A DNA stretch of 64,000 nucleotides from assembly GCA_018266755.1 (NCBI GenBank), contig JAFDZW010000005.1, positions 1,687,963-1,751,962 on the forward strand, given 5' to 3'. The notes beneath the pieces are model-generated. The model ran no database searches. It was given only the letters and a program-made list of their open reading frames with translations, and was not told where the DNA came from. Below are positions 36,037 to 45,011 of this stretch, one piece after another; position 1 is the first letter of the stretch; each line of letters opens with the position of its first letter. This DNA is from Bacteroidota bacterium (GTDB taxonomy: Bacteria; Bacteroidota; Ignavibacteria; Palsa-1295). Both the position numbers and the translations under genes were made by a program.

Positions 36037-37833
36037 ATGCAACGGCTTCGGACCATCATATTCATAATAGCTCTCCTCGAATGCGCCGGGGCAGTGAGCC
36101 ATGCGCAACTCTCGGGGTTCGATCCCGCATGTTTTTTCCCGCAGTTCGGGGTGCCCGATGAGTACGATACCATTATGGGGTCGAAGGCGTACCAACATCT
36201 TGGTGACAATCTCCGTACCCTGCCACCACTCAAAGGTCAGTCGTACAGCCGATTGTTGATGAGCGGGATCCCGAAGCACAGTCCGTTCATTTCATCGATC
36301 GAGACAGGACCGAACTTCGATCTCCACCATTTGAATGTGACGAAGGATTACAGTTCAACTGTCTATCAGTGGCCAAACGACGGTGCGGGTAACCGATACA
36401 CGTTCGGTCACTTCCACAATTCTTCACAGTTGGACATGATGGCGTATGCAGGGTATGGTTATTCTGCGGTGATCTATTGGGCCGACGAGAATGGTGAGTA
36501 TGACTCCAGTCGTTCAACGATCCTTGCACCGGACCGCATGGATACTCTTGTCTTCCCCGGTGAAAGTGACCTCTTCATGCCGTTCGTAGGGCATCTATCA
36601 TCGGATACGGTAGATGATGCGATCGTCGCATTGACGGTCTTTCCATCCAGACAAGCACACCCATATGTTCTGGCACACTTCAGAGGCGGTGAGCAACTCT
36701 ATCAGAGCGGCAAGAGGGCCATGTGGAACGACACTGCACAGTGGACCGGTCGGGTGGGTACCGATAGCACCCATAGAACCTACGGAGCACGCACGCAAAC
36801 AATTTCCGCCGACTTTCGAGGTGTAGGAAGAAACGATTGCGTAGCCACTGACGACTGGGGTAATTTTTTCTACTACCGCAACGATCCTCCATTCAATATC
36901 CGGACGTTTGAACAGGCGATCGAACGAGATACCCTGCTCCGATATGACACATACTCCCTCTACCAACAGCCATTCCCCCTCGGCTATAGTACTCCGGTGA
37001 GCTTTCTTGCCATGCAAGCCTTCCCAAAGAAGAATGGCGATCGTTCGTTCGATCTGCTTTCGGCGCCGAGCGTTGGCAGTGACAGCGAGTCGCGCAGTGG
37101 CATTTGCCTCTTCCGCGGTGGCCCAAACTTCGGTGATAAGAGGTTATACTATGATTCGGCCGATTACCTGATCCGCCATCCGGGATATTATGATTTCAAT
37201 TTCGTCGGGATTCAAGGGTGGCCTGGGACGGGTGGAAATCTCGGGGATCTTACCGGGACCGGAAATAATGTTCTTGTTACGGGTGGTGGGGTGTTAGGCT
37301 CTGGATTCTTAGCATTCTATGTCACTGGCACAGCATTGGATGACCAGATCGATATGTTTTCTTCCTATTTGCACGGAGCCGGTTGGTATGACACTATCAG
37401 AGCATCGAGCAAAGATATCCCGATGTTCATCAAGAGTACCCCATGGGCTGAGTCGAGTGAACAATCAGGAAATGGTATCTATGAGACTGGCGGCGTCCAG
37501 TTGCTGCGCGGAGCAAGCAAAATACCAGTTCGAGAGAATCCGAAATGGAGTGCTGTCAAGACGCCGGTCACCGATAACGGTCATATAGAGGTATTCCCGA
37601 ATCCGGCTTCGAAGTTTATGAATGTCTCGTTCACGAGCGCATCGTCCGAGCAGGTGGTCTTTACACTGTACGATATTCTTGGCAGGATGGTCTTCGCCGA
37701 GCATCGAATGATACTCGACGGCAGGCAGACGATGCATCTCGATCTGCCGATACTTGCGGCGGGGACGTATGAGCTGATCGTTGCGGGTGCACACGTTTCT
37801 CAGCGCAGCAAGTTGGTTGTGACGCAGCAGTGA
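36037..37833 (+). CDS. Secreted protein with T9SS type A sorting domain, FG-GAP-like
   Basis: A 598-residue protein with a signal peptide (RTIIFIIALLECAGAVSHAQ), a large central region of Asp/Gly-rich beta segments (for example GHFHNSSQLDMMAYAG, GNLGDLTGTGNNVLVTG) suggestive of an FG-GAP/VCBS-type propeller, and a T9SS type A sorting domain in the last 80 residues (EVFPNPASKFMNV ... YDILGRMVF ... AAGTYELIVAG). It should be secreted and cell-surface attached. No enzymatic motif is visible. The unit stands alone between citrate synthase and the CNNM gene. Confidence 0.82.
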   Translation: MQRLRTIIFIIALLECAGAVSHAQLSGFDPACFFPQFGVPDEYDTIMGSKAYQHLGDNLRTLPPLKGQSYSRLLMSGIPKHSPFISSIETGPNFDLHHLNVTKDYSSTVYQWPNDGAGNRYTFGHFHNSSQLDMMAYAGYGYSAVIYWADENGEYDSSRSTILAPDRMDTLVFPGESDLFMPFVGHLSSDTVDDAIVALTVFPSRQAHPYVLAHFRGGEQLYQSGKRAMWNDTAQWTGRVGTDSTHRTYGARTQTISADFRGVGRNDCVATDDWGNFFYYRNDPPFNIRTFEQAIERDTLLRYDTYSLYQQPFPLGYSTPVSFLAMQAFPKKNGDRSFDLLSAPSVGSDSESRSGICLFRGGPNFGDKRLYYDSADYLIRHPGYYDFNFVGIQGWPGTGGNLGDLTGTGNNVLVTGGGVLGSGFLAFYVTGTALDDQIDMFSSYLHGAGWYDTIRASSKDIPMFIKSTPWAESSEQSGNGIYETGGVQLLRGASKIPVRENPKWSAVKTPVTDNGHIEVFPNPASKFMNVSFTSASSEQVVFTLYDILGRMVFAEHRMILDGRQTMHLDLPILAAGTYELIVAGAHVSQRSKLVVTQQ

Positions 37834-37891
37834 TGCGTCGGTGAGTGTCGGCAGGACTCGCCACCAATCGGCGTATCTTTGTATCCACTAT

Positions 37892-39250
37892 ATGGATATA
37901 TTCATAGGCCTGCTGCTGGTGGCGCTGTTCGTGGCGCTCAATGGGTTCTTTGTGGCGGCGGAGTTTGCCATTATCAAAGTACGCGGCGCGCAGCTTGGCG
38001 AATTGCTCAAGCGCAACGACCGGCGCGCCAAAGAACTCGAGCAGATCATCGCGCATCTCGACCGCTACCTCAGCGCGACACAGGTCGGCATCACGCTCAT
38101 CTCGCTTGCCCTCGGCTGGCTGGGCGAACCCGTCATGACCGCTCTGGTACATCCGATCTTCTCGTTCGTCGCACCGAACTCCGAGATTTCGCACACCCTC
38201 AGCGCCGTCATCGGCTTTACGCTCCTGACATCGGTGCACATCATCTTCGGCGAACTGCTGCCGAAGTCGCTCGCGATCAATTTTGAGAAGAAGGTCGCGC
38301 TGTCGGTCTCGCGACCGCTGAAGTGGTTCTATACGCTCTTTCGGTATCCGATCCGATTGCTCAATCTTGCCTTCGTCGGCATCTCGAAGCTCATCGGCTT
38401 GCCGACAACCATCGGCGGCGAAGCGCAGACCGAAGAAGAGCTTCGCCATGCCATACTCGACTCCGCGAAGCGCGGCGTCGTCAGCGAGACGGAATCCGAG
38501 ATGATCGAATCGGTCTTCGAGTTCAGCGAGACGGCCATTCGCGAGATCATGGTCCACCGCTCGGATGTGGTCGGTATCGACATCGAGTCGGACCCGCGCG
38601 ATCTGTTCCGCATCATCGAGTCTGAAGGATTTTCACGGTTGCCAGTGTTTCGCGGCTCGCTCGACGAAGTGCTCGGTGTGCTGTACGTAAAAGATCTGCT
38701 GCCGAACTTCAGCCAGCTCGAGCGGCTCACAATCCCGAGCCAAAATGCCAGCGCCGAGTTTGTCAAGCTGATCGAGCGCGTGATGCGCCCGGCGAAGTAT
38801 GTTAGCGAGACGCAGCCGATCTCGGAGTTGATGCGCGAATTCCGTCGCTCCCGGACCCACATCGCCATTGTCGTCAGCGAACATGGGGGTGTCGAGGGAA
38901 TCGTCACACTCGAAGATATTCTCGAAGAGTTGGTCGGCGAGATTCAGGACGAGTCGGACGTACCTGCCGACGAACGAAACGTCATCGAGATCGGCGATGC
39001 GATCTATATCGATCCGAGCATGAATGTAACAGATTTCAATGAACGATTCCACGACCGCTACCCGAGCATTCCGGAAAGTCCCGATTACCAAACGATCTCC
39101 GGGTTCATTCAAAAGGAATCGGGCCGCATTCCGAATGTTGGCGACGTCATCGAAGCCGGCGGCATGCGGTTCATCGTGAAACGAAAACTGCGCCACCGTC
39201 TCGAACAGGTAAAAATCGAGCAGGTCGCCGGCGCCACCACGAGCGTATGA
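37892..39250 (+). CDS. Hemolysin C/CNNM-type transporter with CBS pair and CorC domain
   Basis: A 452-residue membrane protein. The N-terminal DUF21/CNNM domain has three to four helices, beginning FIGLLLVALFVALNGFFVAAEF and including the Glu and Gly-rich segments typical of the family, followed by two CBS domains (EIMVHRSDVVGIDIES, LSRTHIAIVVSEHGG region, about 200-330) and a C-terminal CorC/HlyC transporter-associated domain (SGFIQKESGRIPNVGD). CNNM/CorC proteins export Mg2+ or regulate its transport; older hemolysin names are misleading. The ATG at 37892 is chosen over 37841 because it starts at the first helix. It overlaps the next gene by 4 bases (ATGA). Confidence 0.92.
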   Translation: MDIFIGLLLVALFVALNGFFVAAEFAIIKVRGAQLGELLKRNDRRAKELEQIIAHLDRYLSATQVGITLISLALGWLGEPVMTALVHPIFSFVAPNSEISHTLSAVIGFTLLTSVHIIFGELLPKSLAINFEKKVALSVSRPLKWFYTLFRYPIRLLNLAFVGISKLIGLPTTIGGEAQTEEELRHAILDSAKRGVVSETESEMIESVFEFSETAIREIMVHRSDVVGIDIESDPRDLFRIIESEGFSRLPVFRGSLDEVLGVLYVKDLLPNFSQLERLTIPSQNASAEFVKLIERVMRPAKYVSETQPISELMREFRRSRTHIAIVVSEHGGVEGIVTLEDILEELVGEIQDESDVPADERNVIEIGDAIYIDPSMNVTDFNERFHDRYPSIPESPDYQTISGFIQKESGRIPNVGDVIEAGGMRFIVKRKLRHRLEQVKIEQVAGATTSV

Positions 39251-40452
39251 TCCGCGAGCTTCGCGAACGGTTCAACCGTGAGTATCGCGACGAAACGTAT
39301 CGCGCGGTCTGTGCGTCGCTCGAATCGGCTAGCGGTACTGCGATCGAATTTCGCATCGCCGAGACGCCGCTCTTCATCCCCAACGATGTCGCAGCGCGTG
39401 TTGCACGACTTGCCGAAGAGATCCTGCTGCGTGCTGCATCTCACGAGTTACAGCGCGTCGGCGAAACGGCAATCCCCGCTGAGTGGCGCTATGCCGGCGA
39501 GACCGAGAAGCCGCTCTTCGCTGCTGTCGATTTCGCCATTACCGGGAGTATCGAAGCGCCGGAATTCAAGTTGATCGAATTACAGGGATTTCCTTCGCTC
39601 TATCATTATCAGCCGCTCTTCAGTGCGACACTTCGCGACGCGTACGATTTGCCTGCATCGATGAACGGGATGTTCGATCCCGCCTTTGGATTGGAAAGAT
39701 ATTATCATGTGCTTCACAGCGCAATCGTAGCGGACGAGGATCCGAACGAAGTCGTGTTGCTCGAGGTCGATCCGCATCATCAAAAGACTCGATGCGATTT
39801 TTATCTCGCCGCAACACAGCACGGCATTCGTATTGTCGATATTCGCGATGTCTTCGCTGTCGGCAACGAGCTGTTCTATAGAGATAATAACGGAGTACGC
39901 CGACGCATTCGCCGAATCTATAACCGATCGATCGTCGATGAGTTGGCGAGGAAACAGGTCGCACTGCAATTTGATGTTACGCGGGCGTACACTGTCACTT
40001 GGGCGGGACATCCGAATTGGTATTTCCGGATATCGAAGACACTCTTACCGCATTTGGTCGGGACCAACGAGGCAGTACCGAATGCGTTTTACCTCGACGG
40101 AGCCGATCATGCATCGCTCGATCTTTCGCGATACGTGCTCAAGCCGCTCTTCTCATTTGCAGGTCTGGGGGTGAATGTACATCCGACAGCGGAGGACATC
40201 GATCGCATCCCTTCCGCCGAGCGACACAACTGGCTGCTACAGGAGAAGGTTGATTATGCCGACATTATTCACACGCCGGCAGGCGACGGGGTCCGCGCCG
40301 AGCTGCGTGCATTGCTAGTGTGGCTACCCGAATGGGCATCTCCGAAAGCAATGCACACGCTCGTGCGCCTGACTCGGGGGAAAATGATCGGGGTCGATTT
40401 CAACAAAGGCCTCGATTGGGTCGGCTCGAGTTGCGGGCTCGTGTCTGCATAG
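39247..40452 (+). CDS. Conserved hypothetical protein, possibly ATP-grasp-like
   Basis: A 401-residue soluble protein I cannot name. Its C-terminal half has the look of a circularly permuted ATP-grasp enzyme: LKPLFSFAGLGVNVHP resembles the lysine/glycine-loop strand, LLQEKVDYADI the hinge, and GVRAELRALLVWL the Mg-binding strand, with LTRGKMIGVDFNKG near the end. The first half contains FKLIELQGFPSLYHYQP and a DPHHQKTRCDF segment. If so, it would ligate a carboxylate to an amine using ATP. Start-stop overlap with the CNNM gene shows cotranslation. The stop lies 1 base from a convergent gene. Confidence 0.7.
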   Translation: MIRELRERFNREYRDETYRAVCASLESASGTAIEFRIAETPLFIPNDVAARVARLAEEILLRAASHELQRVGETAIPAEWRYAGETEKPLFAAVDFAITGSIEAPEFKLIELQGFPSLYHYQPLFSATLRDAYDLPASMNGMFDPAFGLERYYHVLHSAIVADEDPNEVVLLEVDPHHQKTRCDFYLAATQHGIRIVDIRDVFAVGNELFYRDNNGVRRRIRRIYNRSIVDELARKQVALQFDVTRAYTVTWAGHPNWYFRISKTLLPHLVGTNEAVPNAFYLDGADHASLDLSRYVLKPLFSFAGLGVNVHPTAEDIDRIPSAERHNWLLQEKVDYADIIHTPAGDGVRAELRALLVWLPEWASPKAMHTLVRLTRGKMIGVDFNKGLDWVGSSCGLVSA

Positions 40453-40453
40453 C

Positions 40454-41320
40454 TCAGAGCTCGATCGCGGCACCAAGCGAGGTCGTGAACGCGCGAGTCA
40501 GTCCATCGACATTCACATCGCGCAGGTTGACCGGGAAACCGGCAGTCGCAGTCGCCGACAGCCATCCGGTAATCGCGACACGGCTCTTGAGCAAGACATC
40601 GAGCTGTACCTTATCCGTCCCAGCAACATCGACGAATGACTTGGTCTGGGAGAGAGGATCGAGCACACTGGTCTGTTCGAGCTGTTTGATCGCCAGCAGA
40701 TTTAATCCGACGTCGAATCCGTCGCCGCGGTAGGTATAGCCGCCGCTCAGAACGAAGAGATCGCCTTGCTTGAGTTGGGTCAGTTCGTTTGCATTTCGTC
40801 CGCCGCTGATCTGGTATGCAATACCGAAGTTCAGCGCTTTCGAGATCGCATCGAGTTGAATGAGGTAATCGTTCGTCCCGATTCCACTCTGGTATGCCTG
40901 CGGCAGATGCGACTGGTTCACGCTACCGGTGGCGAAACGGCCGCCAACGCCAAGCGAGAATTGCGCGCCGAAAAGCTTCACGAGCTTTTTATCGACAACG
41001 ACCATCAGATCGCCGACACCGGTCACCGAGCCGAGCAAGCCGTTCTGCTGATTGACCGGAATACTGGCCCAGACGAGCCAGCCGTCGAGCACTTCGGCTT
41101 CGCCGGAGAGTATAAAGGAGTAATAGTGCATGTCACGTTGTGTGGAGTCGCCGCTTTGGCCGCTGTTTCCATACACATACGTGAGCGCAACCGATTCGTA
41201 GCGGCGGTCCCGGATCTGGGCTTCCATCGAGCTCATGCCCGCATCGGACGATTGCGCGAAACTTGCCGTGGGGAGCAATACGGCAGTCGCGATTGCCAAC
41301 ATGATGAGAGAGCGTTTCAT
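40454..41320 (-). CDS. Outer-membrane beta-barrel protein, hypothetical
   Basis: A 288-residue protein with a signal peptide (MKRSLIMLAIATAVLLPTASFAQ) and many amphipathic strands, for example YESVALTYVYGN, FSLGVGGRFATG, DLFVLSGGYTYRG and LSATATAGFPV, ending TTSLGAAIEL. This looks like a 12- to 14-strand transporter-type barrel (MetA-pathway phenol-degradation or FadL-like shapes are possible), but no family motif is certain. The ATG at 41320 begins the signal; upstream codons to 41365 are less likely. It is convergent with the ATP-grasp-like gene and divergent from a small gene. Confidence 0.7.
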   Translation of the reverse strand: MKRSLIMLAIATAVLLPTASFAQSSDAGMSSMEAQIRDRRYESVALTYVYGNSGQSGDSTQRDMHYYSFILSGEAEVLDGWLVWASIPVNQQNGLLGSVTGVGDLMVVVDKKLVKLFGAQFSLGVGGRFATGSVNQSHLPQAYQSGIGTNDYLIQLDAISKALNFGIAYQISGGRNANELTQLKQGDLFVLSGGYTYRGDGFDVGLNLLAIKQLEQTSVLDPLSQTKSFVDVAGTDKVQLDVLLKSRVAITGWLSATATAGFPVNLRDVNVDGLTRAFTTSLGAAIEL

Positions 41321-41402
41321 ATTCGTATTGCCTTTCCACATGAACGTACCGTCGAATGAAAACATTTGTTACAAGACTGCGACGTGAATTGTTATTAATG
41401 CT

Positions 41403-41681
41403 ATGAATAGCAGGATCTTAGAGACACTCTACGAACGCCCCGATTTCCCGATCAGCCCCGAGGACAAGAAGATCCTCGACTTTTTCGCCGAGTACCTCGA
41501 CCACGGCTCGCTCTTTCTGCTGAAGTTCGAACCCGGCGACGATCCGCGCTTTACCTTCACTAACGACGCGCAGCATTATCACTTCCGGCTCAGCGAAATC
41601 AGGCAGTACTATAAACAAATGAAATCGGGGATCGCGATGGATTGGGAGAACATCCCGTTCGAATACATTACGAGGTCTTAA
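41403..41681 (+). CDS. Hypothetical small cytosolic protein
   Basis: A 92-residue acidic protein (MNSRILETLYERPDFPISPE) with a predicted helix-rich N terminus and a strand-like FEPGDDPRFTFTNDAQHYHF middle. There is no signal peptide or membrane helix, and no family I recognise. It overlaps by 4 bases with the convergent gene at 41678. Amino-acid composition and codon pattern resemble its neighbours, so it is probably real. Confidence 0.65.
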   Translation: MNSRILETLYERPDFPISPEDKKILDFFAEYLDHGSLFLLKFEPGDDPRFTFTNDAQHYHFRLSEIRQYYKQMKSGIAMDWENIPFEYITRS

Positions 41682-42181
41682 CGCTTGCCGAGACGCATGA
41701 AGACGCGCAGGTACTTATCGGTGTACGATACTTCCATCGTTCCGTCTTCATTTTCCCACCGACGGTACACGACGCTTTGATCCTTCGTGATGACGCCGCG
41801 GCCGAACGATCGCTCCAGATATTCCGGGATGAGGCTGCGTAGATTCAGATAGTGGTCGCCAGAAAGCGGATGAAAATTCACCACGATCGTGCGAACACGA
41901 TTATGGAGCATCTCCAGCCGAAGGTACGCAGGTTCACCAAAGACGCGCACACTATCAGATTCCAGGAGGCTCAGAGAATCGACTTTCAACGTCCGCGTCC
42001 GCATCGCGATCTTATGCATTATTTGTATTGCGGAGTCGGCTGGCATGGCGACATGTAAGCCAACGACAGCCGGACGAGGAGGAATATAGTTCGCGGACGG
42101 TTTTCTGCGAGGCGCACTTACCAAACCCGATGCGCATGCAACGAGAAGCACAAACACAAGCAGTTGCATGCGGTGGATCAT
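41678..42181 (-). CDS. Hypothetical secreted protein
   Basis: A 167-residue protein with a signal peptide (LLVFVLLVACASGLVSA). The mature part includes PADSAIQIMHKIAMRTRTLKVD and VYRRWENEDGTMEVSYTDKYL. No known domain is recognised. It lies 3 bases after the beta-propeller gene, which itself overlaps the GT4 gene, so the three form one operon. An in-frame start 4 codons later is possible. Confidence 0.7.
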   Translation of the reverse strand: MIHRMQLLVFVLLVACASGLVSAPRRKPSANYIPPRPAVVGLHVAMPADSAIQIMHKIAMRTRTLKVDSLSLLESDSVRVFGEPAYLRLEMLHNRVRTIVVNFHPLSGDHYLNLRSLIPEYLERSFGRGVITKDQSVVYRRWENEDGTMEVSYTDKYLRVFMRLGKR

Positions 42182-42184
42182 CGG

Positions 42185-43525
42185 TTAAAATCGTTGCTTC
42201 ACATGTAAGAGCTTATCGTATTTCACTGCCATGTACTCGACGGTCTTTGCATCGGCCGAGATACCCAGCCGGCCGATTCGATCGTAGATCGTCGAGCGTT
42301 TCCCCCCGGCAACGACATAGATCTTCTCATGGCTATCGCTCGTCGCATACGCGATCGTTCGTTCATCGTTCGACCACCGTATCACCATAAATTCACCTAC
42401 CGAGCCGATCTTCTTGCCATCGAGATACAACGAGATCCCGTTTCCTTCCTGAACTGTCCAGGCAATGTGTTCTCCCGACGGGCTCATAAACAATCGCCAC
42501 GAGCTTTCATACGGTCCGGCGATGATATTCCCGTCTTTAACCACAACACTCCGGTTGCTGGCGGAGCCCGTTGTAGTATCGCTCGCGAAATATACGATGT
42601 GTTTTCCTTGTGGAGCGATCAGAATATCCTTGATCCACCGACTATAGAGTTGTCGTTTGCCACCATACACTATATATTGCAGTGTGGTGTCGTGTTTCTT
42701 ATTAATATACGATGTGCTGTAGAGTGTTGCAACATTACGCAGCATAAAATCGAAGTCGCGGCCATCGAGACCGTAGTCCTGAAATCGTAGATCGGGTGAG
42801 AACCGCATCACAAGCGGTTCGTTCTTGATAATGATCGGGTCGTCGGTTGCGCGCTGAAAGAGCGTCTGCTTACCGTTAGGTGTGATGAGGTTCTCGTCAC
42901 GCCCATCGCGCGAGCGGTATGCCCACGTCGAGGCATCGGGACTGAACGTGAACATTTTTGGATTCGGATTGCCGCTCGCTACAACTCTACCATCGACGAC
43001 CGCCAGATCGCGGGGCGGCTCCTGCTTCACATTCGATGCCGGCATCAACGCGGCCCAATGATCGCCCTGCTGGCTGAAATAGAGCATGTCATGATCGGCA
43101 TGGACACTCAATACCGAGTCCGAGGTTTTTTTGCCGACATCGTGCCGGAACACGGTCGTCGTCGATGTATTAAAGCTCTGTTGATCGAAGGTATGCGTAA
43201 TCCCCATCCAGATCATGTACTTGCCATTCGGCGAGATCTGCGTCGAAAGTGGCGAGAACTGGCTGTATTGTGTTTCGTTATGCACACCATTGATCGTAAT
43301 GGTTTTGTTCACGCCGAAGACATCGACGGCAAACCATAACGACCCATCCGCAACTGCATCGAAGAGCTCGACCGGACGCGCGACATCAAAGGTGTACACG
43401 ACATCCTGTTTAACCTCCGCATTCGGCAGCGTGGGTTCGGCACCCTTCGTCGGAGTCTGCCGCACCTGCGCGTTCAACGCACCGGCTGATAGAAGAAACA
43501 GCGATAACAACCGTACAATGCGCAT
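42185..43525 (-). CDS. Secreted WD40/TolB-like beta-propeller protein
   Basis: The 446-residue protein has a signal peptide (IVRLLSLFLLSAGALNAQ) and repeated propeller strands of TolB/WD40 style: STQISPNGKYMIWMG, MFTFSPDASTWAYRS, ILIAPQGKHIVYFAS, LFMSPSGEHIAWTV and IRWSNDERTIAYATS. Such periplasmic propellers usually bind proteins or glycans. The ATG at 43525 shares one base with the upstream glycosyltransferase stop (TGATG), so translation is coupled. A TTG one codon earlier is also in frame. Confidence 0.78.
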   Translation of the reverse strand: MRIVRLLSLFLLSAGALNAQVRQTPTKGAEPTLPNAEVKQDVVYTFDVARPVELFDAVADGSLWFAVDVFGVNKTITINGVHNETQYSQFSPLSTQISPNGKYMIWMGITHTFDQQSFNTSTTTVFRHDVGKKTSDSVLSVHADHDMLYFSQQGDHWAALMPASNVKQEPPRDLAVVDGRVVASGNPNPKMFTFSPDASTWAYRSRDGRDENLITPNGKQTLFQRATDDPIIIKNEPLVMRFSPDLRFQDYGLDGRDFDFMLRNVATLYSTSYINKKHDTTLQYIVYGGKRQLYSRWIKDILIAPQGKHIVYFASDTTTGSASNRSVVVKDGNIIAGPYESSWRLFMSPSGEHIAWTVQEGNGISLYLDGKKIGSVGEFMVIRWSNDERTIAYATSDSHEKIYVVAGGKRSTIYDRIGRLGISADAKTVEYMAVKYDKLLHVKQRF

Positions 43526-44961
43526 CAATATTTTCTCCGCAATTTCTTGATCTCCCCGTCGAGACTGCCGGACATGAACGTTAGCTGCGTTGCCAGGTCC
43601 TTCGTGATCGAACGACGATCGAACCGGCTGACGAACGATTCGTCCACAGCCCGATCAAGCGCTCCGCGCTTCCAGCGGTCGAACAATTCCAGGATTGCTT
43701 TCTTGATCGCCCCAACATCGTCCGGCTCCGCAAGCATCGCATTGCCGTACTCAAGTAGTTGGCGTTCGGTATGGCTCTGCTTCGGTACCAGACCGAGGAT
43801 CGGTTTATGCGTCCCGAAGTATTCGTACAACTTGCCCGGCGCCGAGAGGTCGTCCGACATGGTCATCCACAGCACGTCGCTTGCAAGTAAGTGCGCGACG
43901 CTTTCGAGATGCGGGACGTATCCTTGCTCTGCAAGCAAATGCTCGATCTTCATCTTCTTCGCGAGCTTGCGATACTCCTTCTGCAACACCCCGACGAAGT
44001 TCAACTCTACGACCGACGCAAGCTCCGGTTTCTCGGCGATGGCCTCGCGAACCGCTTCGAACACCGCTTTGGGGGAGCGACCGACATAGAACGCCCCGGC
44101 ATACGTCAAACGAAACACCTCCGGTTGGCGAAGCGCGTTCGCCAGCGGAATGGCCCGAGCAATATCGTCGGCATCGAATCCTTGCGAGAGAATCGTGACG
44201 TCATTCCAGTCCAGAAAGAGATAGTTCTCGAGCAGGATCTCCTTCATCCGCCGGTTCGCCGTGGTGATCGACGAACTGGCGCGGATGACATCGTACTCCA
44301 TCTGCCGTGCTTTCTTGCGGTGGAACGGTGTCAGGTAGAAGTTCAGGACCGGGTTATCGACCCAGCCGTCACGATAGTCGATTAAGTACGGTACGTTATA
44401 ACGCGCCTGCAACTCGCGGGCGACAAGAAAGTCGGTATAGGGCGGTGCCGTCGAGAAGATCGCATCGATCTGATGTTCTTCGAATATCTGTTCTGCGGTC
44501 TTGAGCGCAATATCTTTCCATCCGATGCGCGAATCGGGCTGACGGAAGATTTGGACCAGCTTCGTGCGTAGTCGCTGCCAATTCTGGCGGGGCAACTTCA
44601 GTACCCGTCCGCTCTTTTGTGCACGCTTGATCGACGGATCGGCTTCGGTCCGGTACACGGTGACATTCTGTGCCCGGATCTCTTCTTCGAGATCCTGCAT
44701 CAACGAGTCGTCGAACGCATAGTACGGCGTATCGACCGGCGTCGTCAGCACGATGGGTTTCCAGCCGAACTGGGGTAGGTACTTGACGAATTTCAGTGTA
44801 CGTTGCACGCCGGACAACCCCATCGGGGGGAAGTAATAGGCGATCACGAGTACCGTATTCTCTCGGTTCGGAATGTTCGGTGCTTCCTCTCTCAAAAGCG
44901 TGGCGTGGGATGTAAGTGATGACTGCAAAAATACTCGCTTTGGAACATCACCCTGAGGCAA
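43525..44961 (-). CDS. GT4-family glycosyltransferase
   Basis: A GT-B glycosyltransferase of up to 478 residues. The N-terminal VLVIAYYFPPMGLSGVQR is the typical GT4 acceptor-domain start; the C-terminal domain has RLTYAGAFYVGRSP and LSAPGKLYEYFGTHKPIL, where the EYFGTHKP segment corresponds to the nucleotide-sugar binding motif. Acceptor and sugar are unknown; surface polysaccharide or lipid glycosylation is likely. The true start is uncertain: the TTG at 44961 is the longest option, and the first about 35 residues have no family match. It heads an operon with the propeller and a small secreted protein, divergent from the DUF4175 gene. Confidence 0.85.
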   Translation of the reverse strand: MPQGDVPKRVFLQSSLTSHATLLREEAPNIPNRENTVLVIAYYFPPMGLSGVQRTLKFVKYLPQFGWKPIVLTTPVDTPYYAFDDSLMQDLEEEIRAQNVTVYRTEADPSIKRAQKSGRVLKLPRQNWQRLRTKLVQIFRQPDSRIGWKDIALKTAEQIFEEHQIDAIFSTAPPYTDFLVARELQARYNVPYLIDYRDGWVDNPVLNFYLTPFHRKKARQMEYDVIRASSSITTANRRMKEILLENYLFLDWNDVTILSQGFDADDIARAIPLANALRQPEVFRLTYAGAFYVGRSPKAVFEAVREAIAEKPELASVVELNFVGVLQKEYRKLAKKMKIEHLLAEQGYVPHLESVAHLLASDVLWMTMSDDLSAPGKLYEYFGTHKPILGLVPKQSHTERQLLEYGNAMLAEPDDVGAIKKAILELFDRWKRGALDRAVDESFVSRFDRRSITKDLATQLTFMSGSLDGEIKKLRRKY

Positions 44962-45011
44962 TCGGTTACAAATGAAACAACACGAAATCTCGACTCGTAG
45001 CGATCCTCAGG

